Shown in pieces: positions 46,354-57,620 of a stretch of 64,000 nt of DNA. Position 1 is the first letter of the stretch; each line of letters begins with the position of its first letter. Origin of the DNA: Aralia elata (taxonomy: Eukaryota; Streptophyta; Magnoliopsida; Apiales; Araliaceae); contig CM068382.1 in NCBI GenBank assembly GCA_034770075.1, forward strand, positions 7,576,185 through 7,640,184, given 5' to 3'. The notes under the pieces were generated by a model. It made no database searches. It saw only the letters and a list, made by a program, of their open reading frames with translations, and was not told where the DNA came from. The translations under genes and the position numbers were made by a program.

Positions 46354-48348
46354 GAATGGAGGGAGTGTCGGCTGATGGTGGCATTGTGCCTAGCACAATG
46401 CATAGATAGATACCCAACATTCTCCTCAATTTCTTTTCCTAAGAGGCTCGGGTGTACCACATTCCCCTCTCCCGATTCATTCCATTTGCTTCCTCTTTCC
46501 TTTTCAAACCTTGCATCAATTCATTGAGAGAAAAGAGAGTTGCAGAAGAAAGAAAATTTTCAGAAGAGGAAGGGAGGAAGAAGAGCTCGGTTGAGCCAAA
46601 CCACCTCATCATCCCATGTCATTCCATCCGATTCTTTCATTTCCATAGTTACCAAACTTCAATTCCCTTCCAACAAGATATCAAGTTATAAGAAAAGGAA
46701 GAGAGAAGAAATTTACAGAAGAAAGAAGGAAGAAGAAGAAGAAACAAGAGAGAGAAAAACTAAGTTTTAGTGAGAGAAAGAGAAGTGGGTGTGTGGGAGA
46801 AGTAGAGGAAGAAGGAGAGAAGAGTTTCAAGCCTTAGCCAAGCTTCATAGCCTCGAAGAACAAGAATCTCAGAGGTAACAACAACCTCTAAATCCATTCC
46901 TTCTAAGTTTTTTAAGATTGCTCTATTTTTAAGCTTTCTATGCTTGGTTGGATTCTTGTGGTTGCTATTGTTAGTTTGATTGGTTGTGGTTGCTTAATAA
47001 AGTTTTCAAGAGACCTTGTAAGCCATTAATAACCTTCAAGTGGAACAACAACGAAGAGAATCTGTGACGCCCCCAAATCTCTACACTCCCCTGTAGCAGA
47101 TCTGGTGCTCACGTGAAACTATACAACTATAAATATTCAATAAAATATGACTTCTATCTATCCAAGGTTCACAGTATCCCATAACAGGTACTAGTTCCGG
47201 CCAGAACGTTGTCTGTGTTTGGATACCCTCACTTGGATGTATAGATTCATATCTAATGAATACCTCTTTCATATTTATATTCCCTATCTATCTGACATTC
47301 ACAGTATTAATGATAAGATTGTCCATAGAACTGAGGGGCGCATTCCGGTAAAAATGACACCTTACCGGCGCTCATTAAGTATAATCCCAGAGCTTATAGG
47401 ACTTTCAACATCATTTAAATACCCTCTTTCAGATGTATAGTTCATATAGATACTGTATTTAATTTAGTATAACTATGCTAAACAAAATAAAGATCAAAGT
47501 ATAACGCATTCGATGAAATAAAGGATCATAATATATTACATATCATTTGGTTCGATTACATCGTTCTCAGTACTAAGTTATTACAACAAAAGCCTTTAAA
47601 AGACTTAAAGTATTTCAAAATAGAAATTTAAACTAATAAACATGGCTTTTTTCCTTATCAGTCCTAGACGTGTCGGGATTACCATTTTCAATTGCAAAAG
47701 AAGATATGCGCAAGAATGAGCTACAAATGCTCAGCAAGTTCATTTAAAAATGTAAACACAGTGTGTTTGATTTGAAAGATGTCAGATGATGTATAACTGA
47801 TAACTGAGGGTTCTGTACTTGAACCATATATTTCAATTTGTTCTATCAGTCTTCAATGACTTAGAACCTTTTGAGTTCGGATATCTGGTAGGGGATCAGC
47901 CTAACCAATATCCTAGGAGTATGCATATCATCCTACCATTTTGGTCAATTCATTTAATTGACAATTTAAACCTTATTTGAAGGTTTGTCGGACCACCTTC
48001 CATCCACGGTGTCCCTTATTACTCAGTATAGATGTTGTACCAAAATAATTTGGTTTGACACAATAAATTTAAGCTCAAACAATCAATAAATGATTCATTT
48101 ATTAAGTTATGCTGAACAAATAGCAATAACTTCATAATAATTGATAGCAAGACATAAAAGAATTGCTTAAAGGTAACAAGGTTCAGAGACTTACCTCGTA
48201 TATCTTTTACAGTTAATATAACGGTTTAAACGTTCGTCGTAATTCCTACATGATTATAAGTTTATGTAGACAAATAAGTGTTTAACGATTAAATCTTTTA
48301 AGTTTTATTTCGGGTATCATAACCGCAGATAAATAAGACTTCTTTTAC

Positions 48349-48670
48349 AATATATGAAATAATTTTAGCATTATAACTGCTTACATAATGAATATTTTTC
48401 AATTATATTTAAAATAAATTGAGCATTATAACTGCTTATAAAATGAATATTCGGCTATTAGATTTGAGAAAATTTCAGCATTATAACTGCTTATAAAATG
48501 AATATTCGGCTATTAGATTTGAGAAAATTTCAGCATTATAACTGCTTATAAAAGTATATTTTCTAATATATAAGAGAAATAAATTGGACATTATAACTGC
48601 TTGTAAATAGGACTTTTGTACTATATACTTAAAATAATTTGAGCATTATAACTGCTTATAAAAGTATATT
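48349..48670. repeat. Tandem repeats of about 55-60 bp in solo LTR 3
   Basis: Six or so copies of a unit with GCATTATAACTGCTTATAAA and AATATTCGGCTATTAGATTT. Two middle copies are identical over about 57 bp. Confidence 0.9.
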
Positions 48671-48984
48671 TTAACTAAATATATAAAGAAGAATGAAAAT
48701 AATAACCATTAGAGTAATACCTCTTGTAGTTGCTAGCTTTACTTCCAATCGTGTAGCGCTTCGTTGCTTAGAAAGTAATTTTTATCTCACAATATCTCTC
48801 AGAATATAAATATAGAGTGTTTTTGCTCTTGAACTGCTCTTGAAAAGTAGTAAGGAATGAATGAACTGAGCTTGCTATTTATAGAAAAACTAAGTTTTGC
48901 TAATTGCACGTTAGGGGCTCGGCTTATTACACTTTGCACCCTAGCATATTCTTAGAATATTCTTCTAAGCTCCTCAATGAAAAT

Positions 48985-49165
48985 ATCTTTAAGCACGACA
49001 AAGCGTAAGCACGACACAAAGCGTAAGCACGACAAATCACTTTGTCATTTCGAAGCACGACACATCAGCTTACTAAAAATAATTTGTCAGGACGCTTCTC
49101 GGTGAATTCGTCGGAAGCACGACAAATCATTTTGTCCGTGTAAGCACGACACAGCTGCTTGGCGA
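48985..49165. repeat. AAGCACGACA cassette array in solo LTR 3
   Basis: About seven copies of (T)AAGCACGACA, some followed by AATCA(C/T)TTTGTC, in an irregular cluster. Confidence 0.85.
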
Positions 49166-49944
49166 ATTTTTTTTTATTTGACCAAATTTATCGTTGACAC
49201 AATATAATCACAAAACACCTGCTTCAAAATATCATTTGGATCTTTATTAAGCACATATGTTGTAAACTTCAAATCTCATTTAGGGTTTAAGGTTTTAAAC
49301 TTTTCGATATCTAGTTTTACGTTATACGTTCTAATTCTAAACGTATACGATAATGTTTTCGAATCATATTAAGTTTTCAAAGATTACCTAAACAGCCGTT
49401 CATCAGAATATATCATCACATAACACAGAGTCGGAATAAGAAATTTCATTTAATAAACACATAATTTACATATAAAAATCTTATTAGGGTTCGGAATATT
49501 ACAGAATCTGTACCTATGCGTAAAGGATGAAGAACATGGACGAACTTGGACAATGAACTGTAAACGGACTGATTTAGAGGACTTAAATGGTTAAAAATCA
49601 TGTTTGATAATTTTATTAGTTGTCATGATGTTGTACTTCCATGGGTTATGAGAATAACCCAGTTGGAATGGAGCAAAAAGGAGTTCAAATGAGTTTGTGG
49701 TGAAGACATTGGTAGAATATGTCAAGAACACCAAAACAGAGTATAAACTCTAAGTTTGGTCAAGGATTCGAGTATGTTAATGGGTGTCGATAAACTTTTG
49801 ATATGTTGTAGCCCTGTGTCTTAGGAGTCCATAGAGTCCGAAATGAATCAGTTTGAACTTCTAGGGTATGAGTTATGATGATTTGAAGCAAAACATGTCA
49901 TGAAATACAAAAAACAGAGCATAAAACTGAATTTGGCTAGCTTT

Positions 49945-50015
49945 ACGCCGGAATTTTGCACTTGGGCGTAATGACGCCACCTAAAGGCCAAATTTGGGCG
50001 TAGCTACGCTGGGCC
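49945..50015. repeat. GGGCGTA/ACGCC cassettes in the host LTR
   Basis: TTTACGCCGGAATTTTG, TGGGCGTAATGACGCC and GGGCGTAGCTACGCTGGG are short palindrome-like GC-rich words clustered within 70 bp. Confidence 0.8.
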
Positions 50016-50628
50016 AATGTTAGGCCAAAGTTAGCTTTGATGTCCTTTACTAAAATAGGCATAACTTTCTCATACGAACTCGGATTGAGGCGATTCAAGA
50101 TGATCCAGAACGAGAAAGAGTAGACCTACAACTTTTATTTAATAAGTTTTAAGATTTGAGGTTGGAAACAATTCTCAAACTGACCATCTTTAGGACTGTA
50201 GTGCATTTAGAGGCAATCAGAGGGCGTCGGGCATGCACGTATGTAACGTGCAATGCTTCCAACGCTAAAAGATGTTGTTTTAAGTTCTAAAACATTAATA
50301 TTATATTATATAATGATAATTAGCATTAACCAATGGATATTAGATAAATCGAATGGGCGTACTAAGTGTGACGAACGAGAATTTTTGTAACTTATTTTAA
50401 AATATTTATTGATTGAATAAATATTTTTTGATGATTTGATTTTTGAATTAATTGATTAATTGATGAATTTGTGGTAGATTAATTTAATTATATGTGTTAC
50501 ATTAATTAGATTAATGTGGAGAAGTTTTATATTTAAAGTATGTGTTTAATTGAATTTATTTGATTAAATACATTATTTAAATAAGTATAATGTTATTCCT
50601 AATTAATTTAATTATTAATTAGAAAATT

Positions 50629-50818
50629 AGTAAATTGTCATTTTTAATAAATGAGAATTTTATTTATATGACTATGTGATTTAATGTAAATTAGTAAATT
50701 GTCATTTTTAATAAATGAGGATTTTATTTATATGACTATGTGATTTAATGTAAATTAGTAAATTGTCATTTTTAATAAATGAGAATTTTATTTATATGAC
50801 TATGTGATTTAATGTAGA
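50629..50818. repeat. 63-bp tandem triplicate
   Basis: Three almost identical copies of a unit starting AAATTAGTAAATTGTCATTT and ending GACTATGTGATTTAATGT. Confidence 0.95.
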
Positions 50819-51772
50819 ATTATTCTACTTTATATATTTGATTTTATTAAGATTATTTAGTTGATTAAAGTGTGACATGAAACTATGTAATAAGGTATTT
50901 ATTAAAATAAACTAGAAGGAAGAATAAAGAGCTAGCCAAACGAGGCCCTAATGGGGGTTGATGTCAGTTAACCCATTATGGGATTAACTGACACCACTAG
51001 TCAGATTTAAATCTCACGTATTCTTATTAAGGTATTATTTTTCTAAACCAACTTAGCAAACACAGAGAGAAAAGGAGAGAAAATTTGTGAGAATTTTGAG
51101 ATTGAAGAAGAAATCATGTCATCTAGTTGCATAATTTAGCATCAAACCAAAGGTAATCCTTCTAAATTAAGTTTTTAATTTATGTTCTGATGAGTTTATT
51201 CCATGAACGTATGTTTAGAGTTCTCTGTATTTTCTGTAATTTGATTTCTATGGCTAAATCTTTAAATAATTGATATTAGATGTTAGTAAGCATGTATTTA
51301 TGTGTTTTATATGATTTAAATATGATTTAGAGTAATTTAATCGGTGAAATTTAGTTTATATGAGAATTCAGAAAGTTACAGAGTAATACAGTGTATGAAC
51401 ATGGGTTGAATGTATAAAATTGATACTGATTTTGTATGTTAATTGATTAAATTGATAACTTACTTTGATTACGCATGTACAAATGAAGGAATCAAGTTTT
51501 AAACGGATTAATTTGGTTGTATAATGAACCTGTTATGTGTGATTTCATGAATATTGAAGAACTTTGATAAACTGATAAGAAACCTCAAATTTGATTCTTA
51601 GATTCATGATTTATGTGATTTAAGTTATTAGATTTATGCTAGAAGGCTTGGGTAACAATTATAGATGATTTATAATGTATGGGTATGTTCAATTTGATGT
51701 ACGAATAACAAAATGGGAAATTTTTGGCCTGTTTCTGCATTCTTCGCGAACTGCAGAAACTGGAATTCGTAA

Positions 51773-51854
51773 TTCTCGCCCCGGCGAGAATTTTGTGAAG
51801 GGATCCCTCACCCCGGCGAGAATTTTGTGAAGCAATTCCTCGCCCCGGCGAGAA
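51773..51854 (+). repeat. CTCGCCCCGGCGAGAA cassettes in solo LTR 4
   Basis: TTCTCGCCCCGGCGAGAA at 51773-51790, a variant CTCACCCCGGCGAGAA near 51808, and CTCGCCCCGGCGAGAA at 51839-51854, spaced by about 30 bp. Same cassette and same strand as in solo LTR 1, although the two LTRs look unrelated elsewhere. Confidence 0.9.
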
Positions 51855-54560
51855 CCAAAAAAAAAAGAGTAAAAAGACGAGAGTAAAAATTATCTTCTTT
51901 CTTTAAGATCATATTATGATATCGTAGATGTACCTAAAGCTTGAGCTAATGTATAAAATGAATGTTAAATTACTGTGAAAGGTGGTAGCATAAGCCCATT
52001 GATTGTTCGGTGTCAACTGAGCTATTAAAATAAAATTAGATGAGAATGAGTTCTGATGTGTTTATAATACTGTAACTAATTATTGTTACTGTTTTATAAA
52101 CGGAATGTATAGGTTGATTAGAGAAACGTGAGTCTTAAATTTATAGTCTACGCACGAGGCAAGTACCTTATCCTTACTTTTACGTTTACGCAAGTTTCTA
52201 AATTTCATTATCATAGAATACAAGCTTCATAATGCTATTACTTCTTGAGCAAGTTATTGTTTCTATTCCATTCAATTTCATGGATTCAATGAGACGTTTT
52301 AATTTCCTCCTTGTAATGCTTCAGTTATATAGAACTTATTCAATTGTACCTTTTGTGAGATTTAGTTTTGATTCTCGAATTATACCTTTTAAGCCTTGAT
52401 TGACTAGCGAACCCTTATTGATTCGACTAGTCCATAGTTGATGAACGTTCTAAATTCTAGAAACGTTATTGAAGTAAATCCAAACCAAACTTCCTTTGGT
52501 GCGGACTCCGATGTCAAACTGAGATGAACAACCCTTATATAGGGGATTTATTTACGCGTTAGCGTTAAGATGTTGTGCACATACATGGTACAAAGGGCTG
52601 ATCCCCCTGAGTACGAGAAGCAAGGTCCATATAGTCTTACGACTGTTAAAGGTTTAAAGTAGAAATACTTGATAACCTGGGACATAGTTCGTGGTCTTAA
52701 GACCCTCAGACGTTCTTTTAAATCTTGTTGTACATTCTTGACTCAAAAGCTAAATCTTCAATTATTCGATATCCGTTAATTAATTCGCATGTTATTATTA
52801 CCATTGTTGTTATACTTGCTGGGCAATCATTGCTCACCCTTGCATAATAACATTGCAGCTAAGGTTGAAAGAACTGACGAGCCATCTACTAGTAAAGGAA
52901 AAGCAAAAGCAAACAAGTGATGAAGACTTGTTGTATTTGCTTTATTGTTGTTTATGTAATAGACTTCGTTTATGTTTTCCGCACTGATGTTTATTTAAGG
53001 TTAGATGACCTGGATTTGTTTATGAATGATGTTGTAACCCTCTAATGGGAGATTTCTATTTTTATTCAAGTATTTTCATTTATATTTGAATGGGTAGTTA
53101 GATGTGATGTGATGTTTTTGGATTGTGAACACCAAATCCTGAGGAAATGAAGTACCCGAATTTGGGGGTGTCACACTAAGCGTACGCAGATGCATATCGC
53201 CTGGGCATCCAAGTAGGCAAGTTTGGCGTACTTTTATGCGAGGGTCGTAACGCCATAACAAGTGTGTATAACCTTACTTATTATTATGTTCCTAATAAGA
53301 ATGAAATATTATGGGGTATTATAACCTAATGTTTGGCGTTAATTATGTGATTAATTGTAGTATATTTATGTGCACATATATGTATAGGATAATTGAATAG
53401 CGTGTACTATATTATTGTAGCAGGGCACGAGGCAAGTACCCTAACCTTATTCAATTTATTTATTGAGAAAGTTTCCTTAACTTTATTCAAGTTATTTATC
53501 GAGCAAGTCCCTTAATTGTACAACTCTTATTTAATAGTGCGATTATCCGATGTTATGCAAGTTTAAGCTTTCACAATTTATTTATTGTGCGAGTATTCTT
53601 ACTTTTACTCAAGATATCCAGTTATGCTATATTGCATGTTATTGAAGTTTTAAAGTTCTATATTCCATGAACTATTGAGATGGTTGTCTAAGCCAATTGT
53701 TTCGACTAGACTATATTGAATTGCTTTGTTGATTTAAGAATGATTCATCAAGATATTGTTAATATTTATTGCAGCTATCCAATTAAATTGTTTGACTTGG
53801 ATTTCCGAAGGTAAAACTGAGAAGAACAACCCTATTATTGGGGAATTATTTCTGGTCAGTAATACCGATTGACCCTATATGGGTGATAACTTGACGCTTA
53901 GACGTTAAATAGATGTTGTATAACATAGGGTATGATAGGCTGATCCCCTAAAGTGTCTAGAGGAAAAATGTTCGGTTTATAGTTATAAAACTATTAAACC
54001 CTTTGATGAAAAAAGAAAGTTCAAGGTAATTTGACCACTCAGTATGTTGCTTAAAAATGTTAGTAGTGTAAAGGAATACCTTATCATTGTTCCTCTTTAT
54101 TCAAAAATGTGTTCTCAACTATTGTTCAGTTGTAGAACTGGAAGCATGATTCCTGATATTGTTGTTATTTACATGTTATACTTACTGAGCAATTGAATGC
54201 TTATTCTTTCTTTAAATTACATGCTTTCAGCTAAGGCAAAATAGGTAGAGAGTTCCCTTAAGGACAAAGGCAAGGGAAAAGTTATCGAGTAAAGGATACT
54301 ATATCATATCCGCTTTTGTAATAGTTTATACTAAAAATGTGTGATCATTCTGAATTGTATTAATTATGTTAAGATGTTATGTACTTATGTCAAGGTCTTA
54401 GAACCTGGGATTTATAGAGTAAGACGACGTTGTGTAATATTTAGTAATTATATTTCTATCACACGTTGATGATGAATGGGTAGAATAGACGATGGATGTG
54501 TAGTACCGTGAGCACCGAGTCTATAGGTAAAGAGACCCCGAATTTCGGGGTGTGACAGGT

Positions 54561-54572
54561 TGGTATCAGAGC
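54561..54572 (+). other. Primer binding site, initiator tRNA-Met type
   Basis: TGGTATCAGAGC, complementary to the 3' end of initiator tRNA-Met, three bases after the LTR. It fixes the LTR's right edge and the plus-strand direction. Confidence 0.9.
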
Positions 54573-54781
54573 TGATAGTTTATAAACCTTAGGTGGGGAA
54601 ACCTTAGGATATAGCCTCATAAGAAGACAGAGAATTTAGCAGTCGGTGAAACTCACATCGAGTTTTAAGGAATGAATTGAGGAAAATTCATTATAGATTA
54701 TAAAACAACTTATGTGCTTATTTGTTGTAATAGATTTATGTTTGCGCGGGTAGTAATTTAAAATTTGTATTTGGTTGTGGC

Positions 54782-55469
54782 ATGATGCCGGAGATAGGAG
54801 GACCCCGTCACGTAGGTACTGAGGAAGAGCCACGAGATATTCATGTAGTATAGGAGCAGTTGGCACCGATAGAGCCAGCTCCAACAGTCACCGTAGTAGG
54901 CCAAGAATTTGAGCTTGAATCGGATCTCGAAGAAGATCCCGAGGAAGGTCCCGAGGAAAGAGAAAAGGAGAATGAGATAGAAGGAGGTTTGTTTAGCTTA
55001 GTGTATAATAGTAACATGGAGTTACAAGACCGAGTTCTAGAGTTAGAAGGGCAAGCTGACGAACGTCAAGTTAAAATTGACCAGTATGAGGTACCAATTC
55101 AAGACCTCAACGCCCGAGTAGTAGAGCTTGAGCAGAGACTGGCTCAGGCAGAGCAGAGAGCGACACAATTGTAAGTTGAAAAGGAAATTGCTAACGATCG
55201 ACTACGGAAAGAGTCAGTTAAGCGAGCGAGTATGACAAACGCGTGAGTTAGAGCTGCTTGACGCGTAGATTGTGTTGAAGGAGAAGTTCAGTCTAAGAAG
55301 CGAAGATGGATGAGATGGAGTATGACTTCCGTACTGCATTCGGAAGAGCACAAGATCGAATGTATTATTATCCAACACCGCCCAATTACCCTTGGTTTGT
55401 CATGGATAAGAGAAGGATGATTCACATCATGGATCAAGAGTATGATGACGTCGTTGAGCGTGGAATGCT
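54782..55469 (+). pseudogene. gag: gag, N-terminal part, of the Tekay/Del-type element
   Basis: ATG at 54782 opens the frame (PEIGGPRHVG), which meets a stop at about 54851. The frame then runs through an acidic stretch (EEDPEEGPEERE) and a coiled-coil-like helix (ARVVELEQRLAQAEQRATQ) to 55174. After another break, a segment reading DFRTAFGRAQDRM and YPWFVMDKRRM leads to the CACTA insertion at 55470. Gag would build the virus-like particle of the retrotransposon in the cytoplasm. Several stops and shifts make it inactive. The second half continues after 60768. Confidence 0.65.
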
Positions 55470-55740
55470 CACTACAAAAAATTAGGGATGTAGTGAAGTA
55501 AATTTTGTGAAGGAATTCTTTCCCTCACATGAAGAGTTTTTCAGCGAAGGACCAGTGAAGGAAAAAATGTTGTGATAATATAGTTATTAGCGAAAGAAAT
55601 ATCCTTCACAATTTATATTTTTTCTTTCGCAAAATTGAGGTGATAGAAGGATATTTGGCGCCAATTTATGATGAAAATTTGCGAGGAAAAAAGCTATTAA
55701 TGAAGAAATTACTACTCACTATATATTATTATTCAGAGGT
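55470..55740. repeat. Left subterminal region of the 5.3-kb CACTA element
   Basis: Repeated GTGAAGGA, TTCACA and GCGA(A/G)(A/G) words in both directions, mirrored at 60350-60768. Confidence 0.7.
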
Positions 55741-55999
55741 TTTTTGCGAGAGATAAAATTGGTCACTATTTTGTTCTAAATAAAATTTTTAGAATTAATT
55801 ATGGTGAATATAAATTATAATATAAATACATTTAATTTTTTACACTAATAAATTTATTTTTAATAATACTTTTTAAATAATTTATAATATCGACTATTTC
55901 TTTTTAATATCCGATTTTTGGATTCGGGTTTACTTATTGAATTTTTGTTATTCTGTTCTGAATCAGATATATATAAAAAAATTAAGCCTTAAAAGTTAA

Positions 56000-56290
56000 A
56001 ATAGCCTTACTCCCACTCGCCTCTCTCAGATTCTCAGTCTCTGCCCTAACCCAAAACCAAATCGATACTCCCAGACTCCCGGTCCAAACCAAATCAATTC
56101 AGTCTCTGGCTCTCTCACACTTTGCCCTAACCCAAAACCCCAAATCGCGACTCCGCCTCTCCCCCACTCGGCAACTCCGCGTCTCCACCTCCGCTCCATG
56201 TCTGGGTAACTGGGTTCTAGACTTCTAACTGCGAATTTACGCCCTGTTGTAGTTGTTTTCTTCATAGTTCGATATGATTCTTTGCAGAAA
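56000..56290 (+). other. C-rich leader-like block in the CACTA element
   Basis: A stretch rich in CTCTC and CCTAACCC words (for example CCCTAACCCAAAACC twice) with a composition like a plant gene leader. It could be the start of the element's own transcript or captured promoter DNA. No coding frame is convincing. Confidence 0.35.
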
Positions 56291-57274
56291 ATTCTCAGGT
56301 ACTCCTCTAAATCGTCTCAGTCATTTTCGCTGATAATTTCATTTCTTTTTATTTTCTGTTTTGGTCCTTTTGGTAGCATATTAAGATAGTGTTGAGACTG
56401 TGTTTGGTTACTGAGGTACTGAACAAATGGAAAATGAGATTCTTTGATGTTGATTTGGTTTCAAAGTATATAGAAAGTCTGAGCTATGTAAATACCCCAA
56501 TCCTGCTTCTACTTTCTAAATTTGTAGTGAAGAATCATGTGTTACTATGTGGGTTTCGTATATGCTCATTTATAGCCTGTAAGGTGTTTATTTATTGTTT
56601 AGCTTTTGGGTCTGTGCTCTAGTTTTAAATTTGATACAAAATAAAGTGCTATAGTTTGGATTAGTCTAATTTGAATCTGCAATACCAAATTGTTGTAATG
56701 TGCTGGTAATGGCATGTAACATGACATTCTTAATTGTAAATGTGAGGACTCTTTAAAAGTCTGACATATCAAGTCCAAAAGTGAGCAGTAGTTCTCAAGA
56801 CTTACGAGAACAGAATGCTTTATATTGTGACTACTGACTAGATGTTTTGGGTTTAAATTAAAAATCCTTAATAAACATATGGGGTTGATTTATTTACATT
56901 GAATCCACTATCACCAGTAGCCAACTTGCACCACAGCACCAGGACACATTTTTTTTTATAAATATTTTCAATAGTTAGTTAGTGTAGACTATAGAGTAGA
57001 CAAGATGCCTCTGTTTCATAGCTTTGAGGGAGGCCACAGATGAACAACTTTATTTTTATTTTGGGGCGGGAGGAGTATAAATCAGACTTTCCATCTGACT
57101 ATTGTAAATTGCGAGTACACAAAACGAAGCATCATGAGCGTGTTGCGTATAAAATACGATCCCTGTACCACTTCTATGTATCATCTGTTATCTTCTTCCT
57201 TTACCTGATTTCTCCAATCGGAAAAAAATTCGAAAACTCTAGAAGGAGAAAGGAAAACCCTTTAAGGCTTCATA

Positions 57275-57367
57275 ATGTCTGCTACTGCTGCTGGTGAAGG
57301 AGGTGCTGCCCTAGAGGAAGAGAAAAAACCCATAGATCAACACATTAATCTCAAAGTCAAGGGTCAG
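57275..57367 (+). pseudogene. Captured first exon of a SUMO gene
   Basis: The frame from ATG at 57275 reads MSATAAGEGG, then EEKKPIDQHINLKVKGQ, and ends at CAG. Plant SUMO1/2 proteins begin MSA... and have exactly the HINLKVKGQ segment just before the first intron. The ubiquitin-like fold and the GG C-terminus needed for conjugation are missing, so it cannot act as SUMO. The donor after CAG reads ATATAT where GT is expected, so normal splicing is lost. About 60-130 bp upstream, GTATAAAATA and a leader ending GGAAAACCC TTTAAGG look like the SUMO gene's own promoter, carried along. Confidence 0.75.
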
Positions 57368-57620
57368 ATATATGTAAACATATGTATTTAATCCTAATTG
57401 TTCATCTTTTTGAACGAGGTTACATTTTGTATGGTACGTATAGATTATTAGGTGTTTGTTCATTGTGTTTGAGGAGTAAATATTGGATAACTTTGCCATG
57501 ACGATGTGGCAGATCATTCTATGGACAAGTAAGCATGTATTAGTTTTTCTACCCTTTCTTATTTTGAGATTGTAAGTTTTATTTCTTTACACATTCATTG
57601 TTTCTTATATGTACATATAG

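Larger units (their letters stand above)
47063..49503 (-). mobile_element. Solo LTR 3 (2,441 bp)
   Basis: Bounded by TGTGACGCCCCCAAATCTC and GGTTCGGAATATTACA, flanked by a perfect 5-bp duplication GAATC (47058-47062 and 49504-49508). The orientation is minus by comparison with the host LTR end. It includes tandem repeats at 48349-48670 and a repeated AAGCACGACA cassette at 48985-49165. Confidence 0.9.
50367..53175 (+). mobile_element. Solo LTR 4 (2,809 bp)
   Basis: Starts TGTGACGAACGAG and ends ATTTGGGGGTGTCACA, flanked by a perfect 5-bp duplication CTAAG (50362-50366 and 53176-53180). Shared words near its right end, such as ACGAGGCAAGTACC and CTTGCTGGGCAAT, match the host LTR in the same direction, so it lies on the plus strand and is a relative of that family. 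It carries a 63-bp triplicate (50629-50818) and three GC-rich cassettes (51773-51854). Confidence 0.9.
41070..54557 (+). mobile_element. 5' LTR of a Tekay/Del-type gypsy element, split by four solo LTRs
   Basis: It starts TGTAACGATCGCGAATCGTG and ends ATTTCGGGGTGTGACA at 54557, three bases before a tRNA-Met primer site. Removing four insertions with their target duplications leaves about 3,534 bp, close to the 3,385 bp of the solo LTR at 42969-46353, whose sequence (on the other strand) matches it in many places, for example TTTCTCATACGAACTC near 50065 and GAGGGCGTCG near 50222. Its 3' LTR is beyond the window. Confidence 0.8.

Noticed and set aside
57275..57367. A working SUMO gene
   Set aside because: Only the first exon is present, its splice donor is lost, and it lies inside a CACTA transposon.
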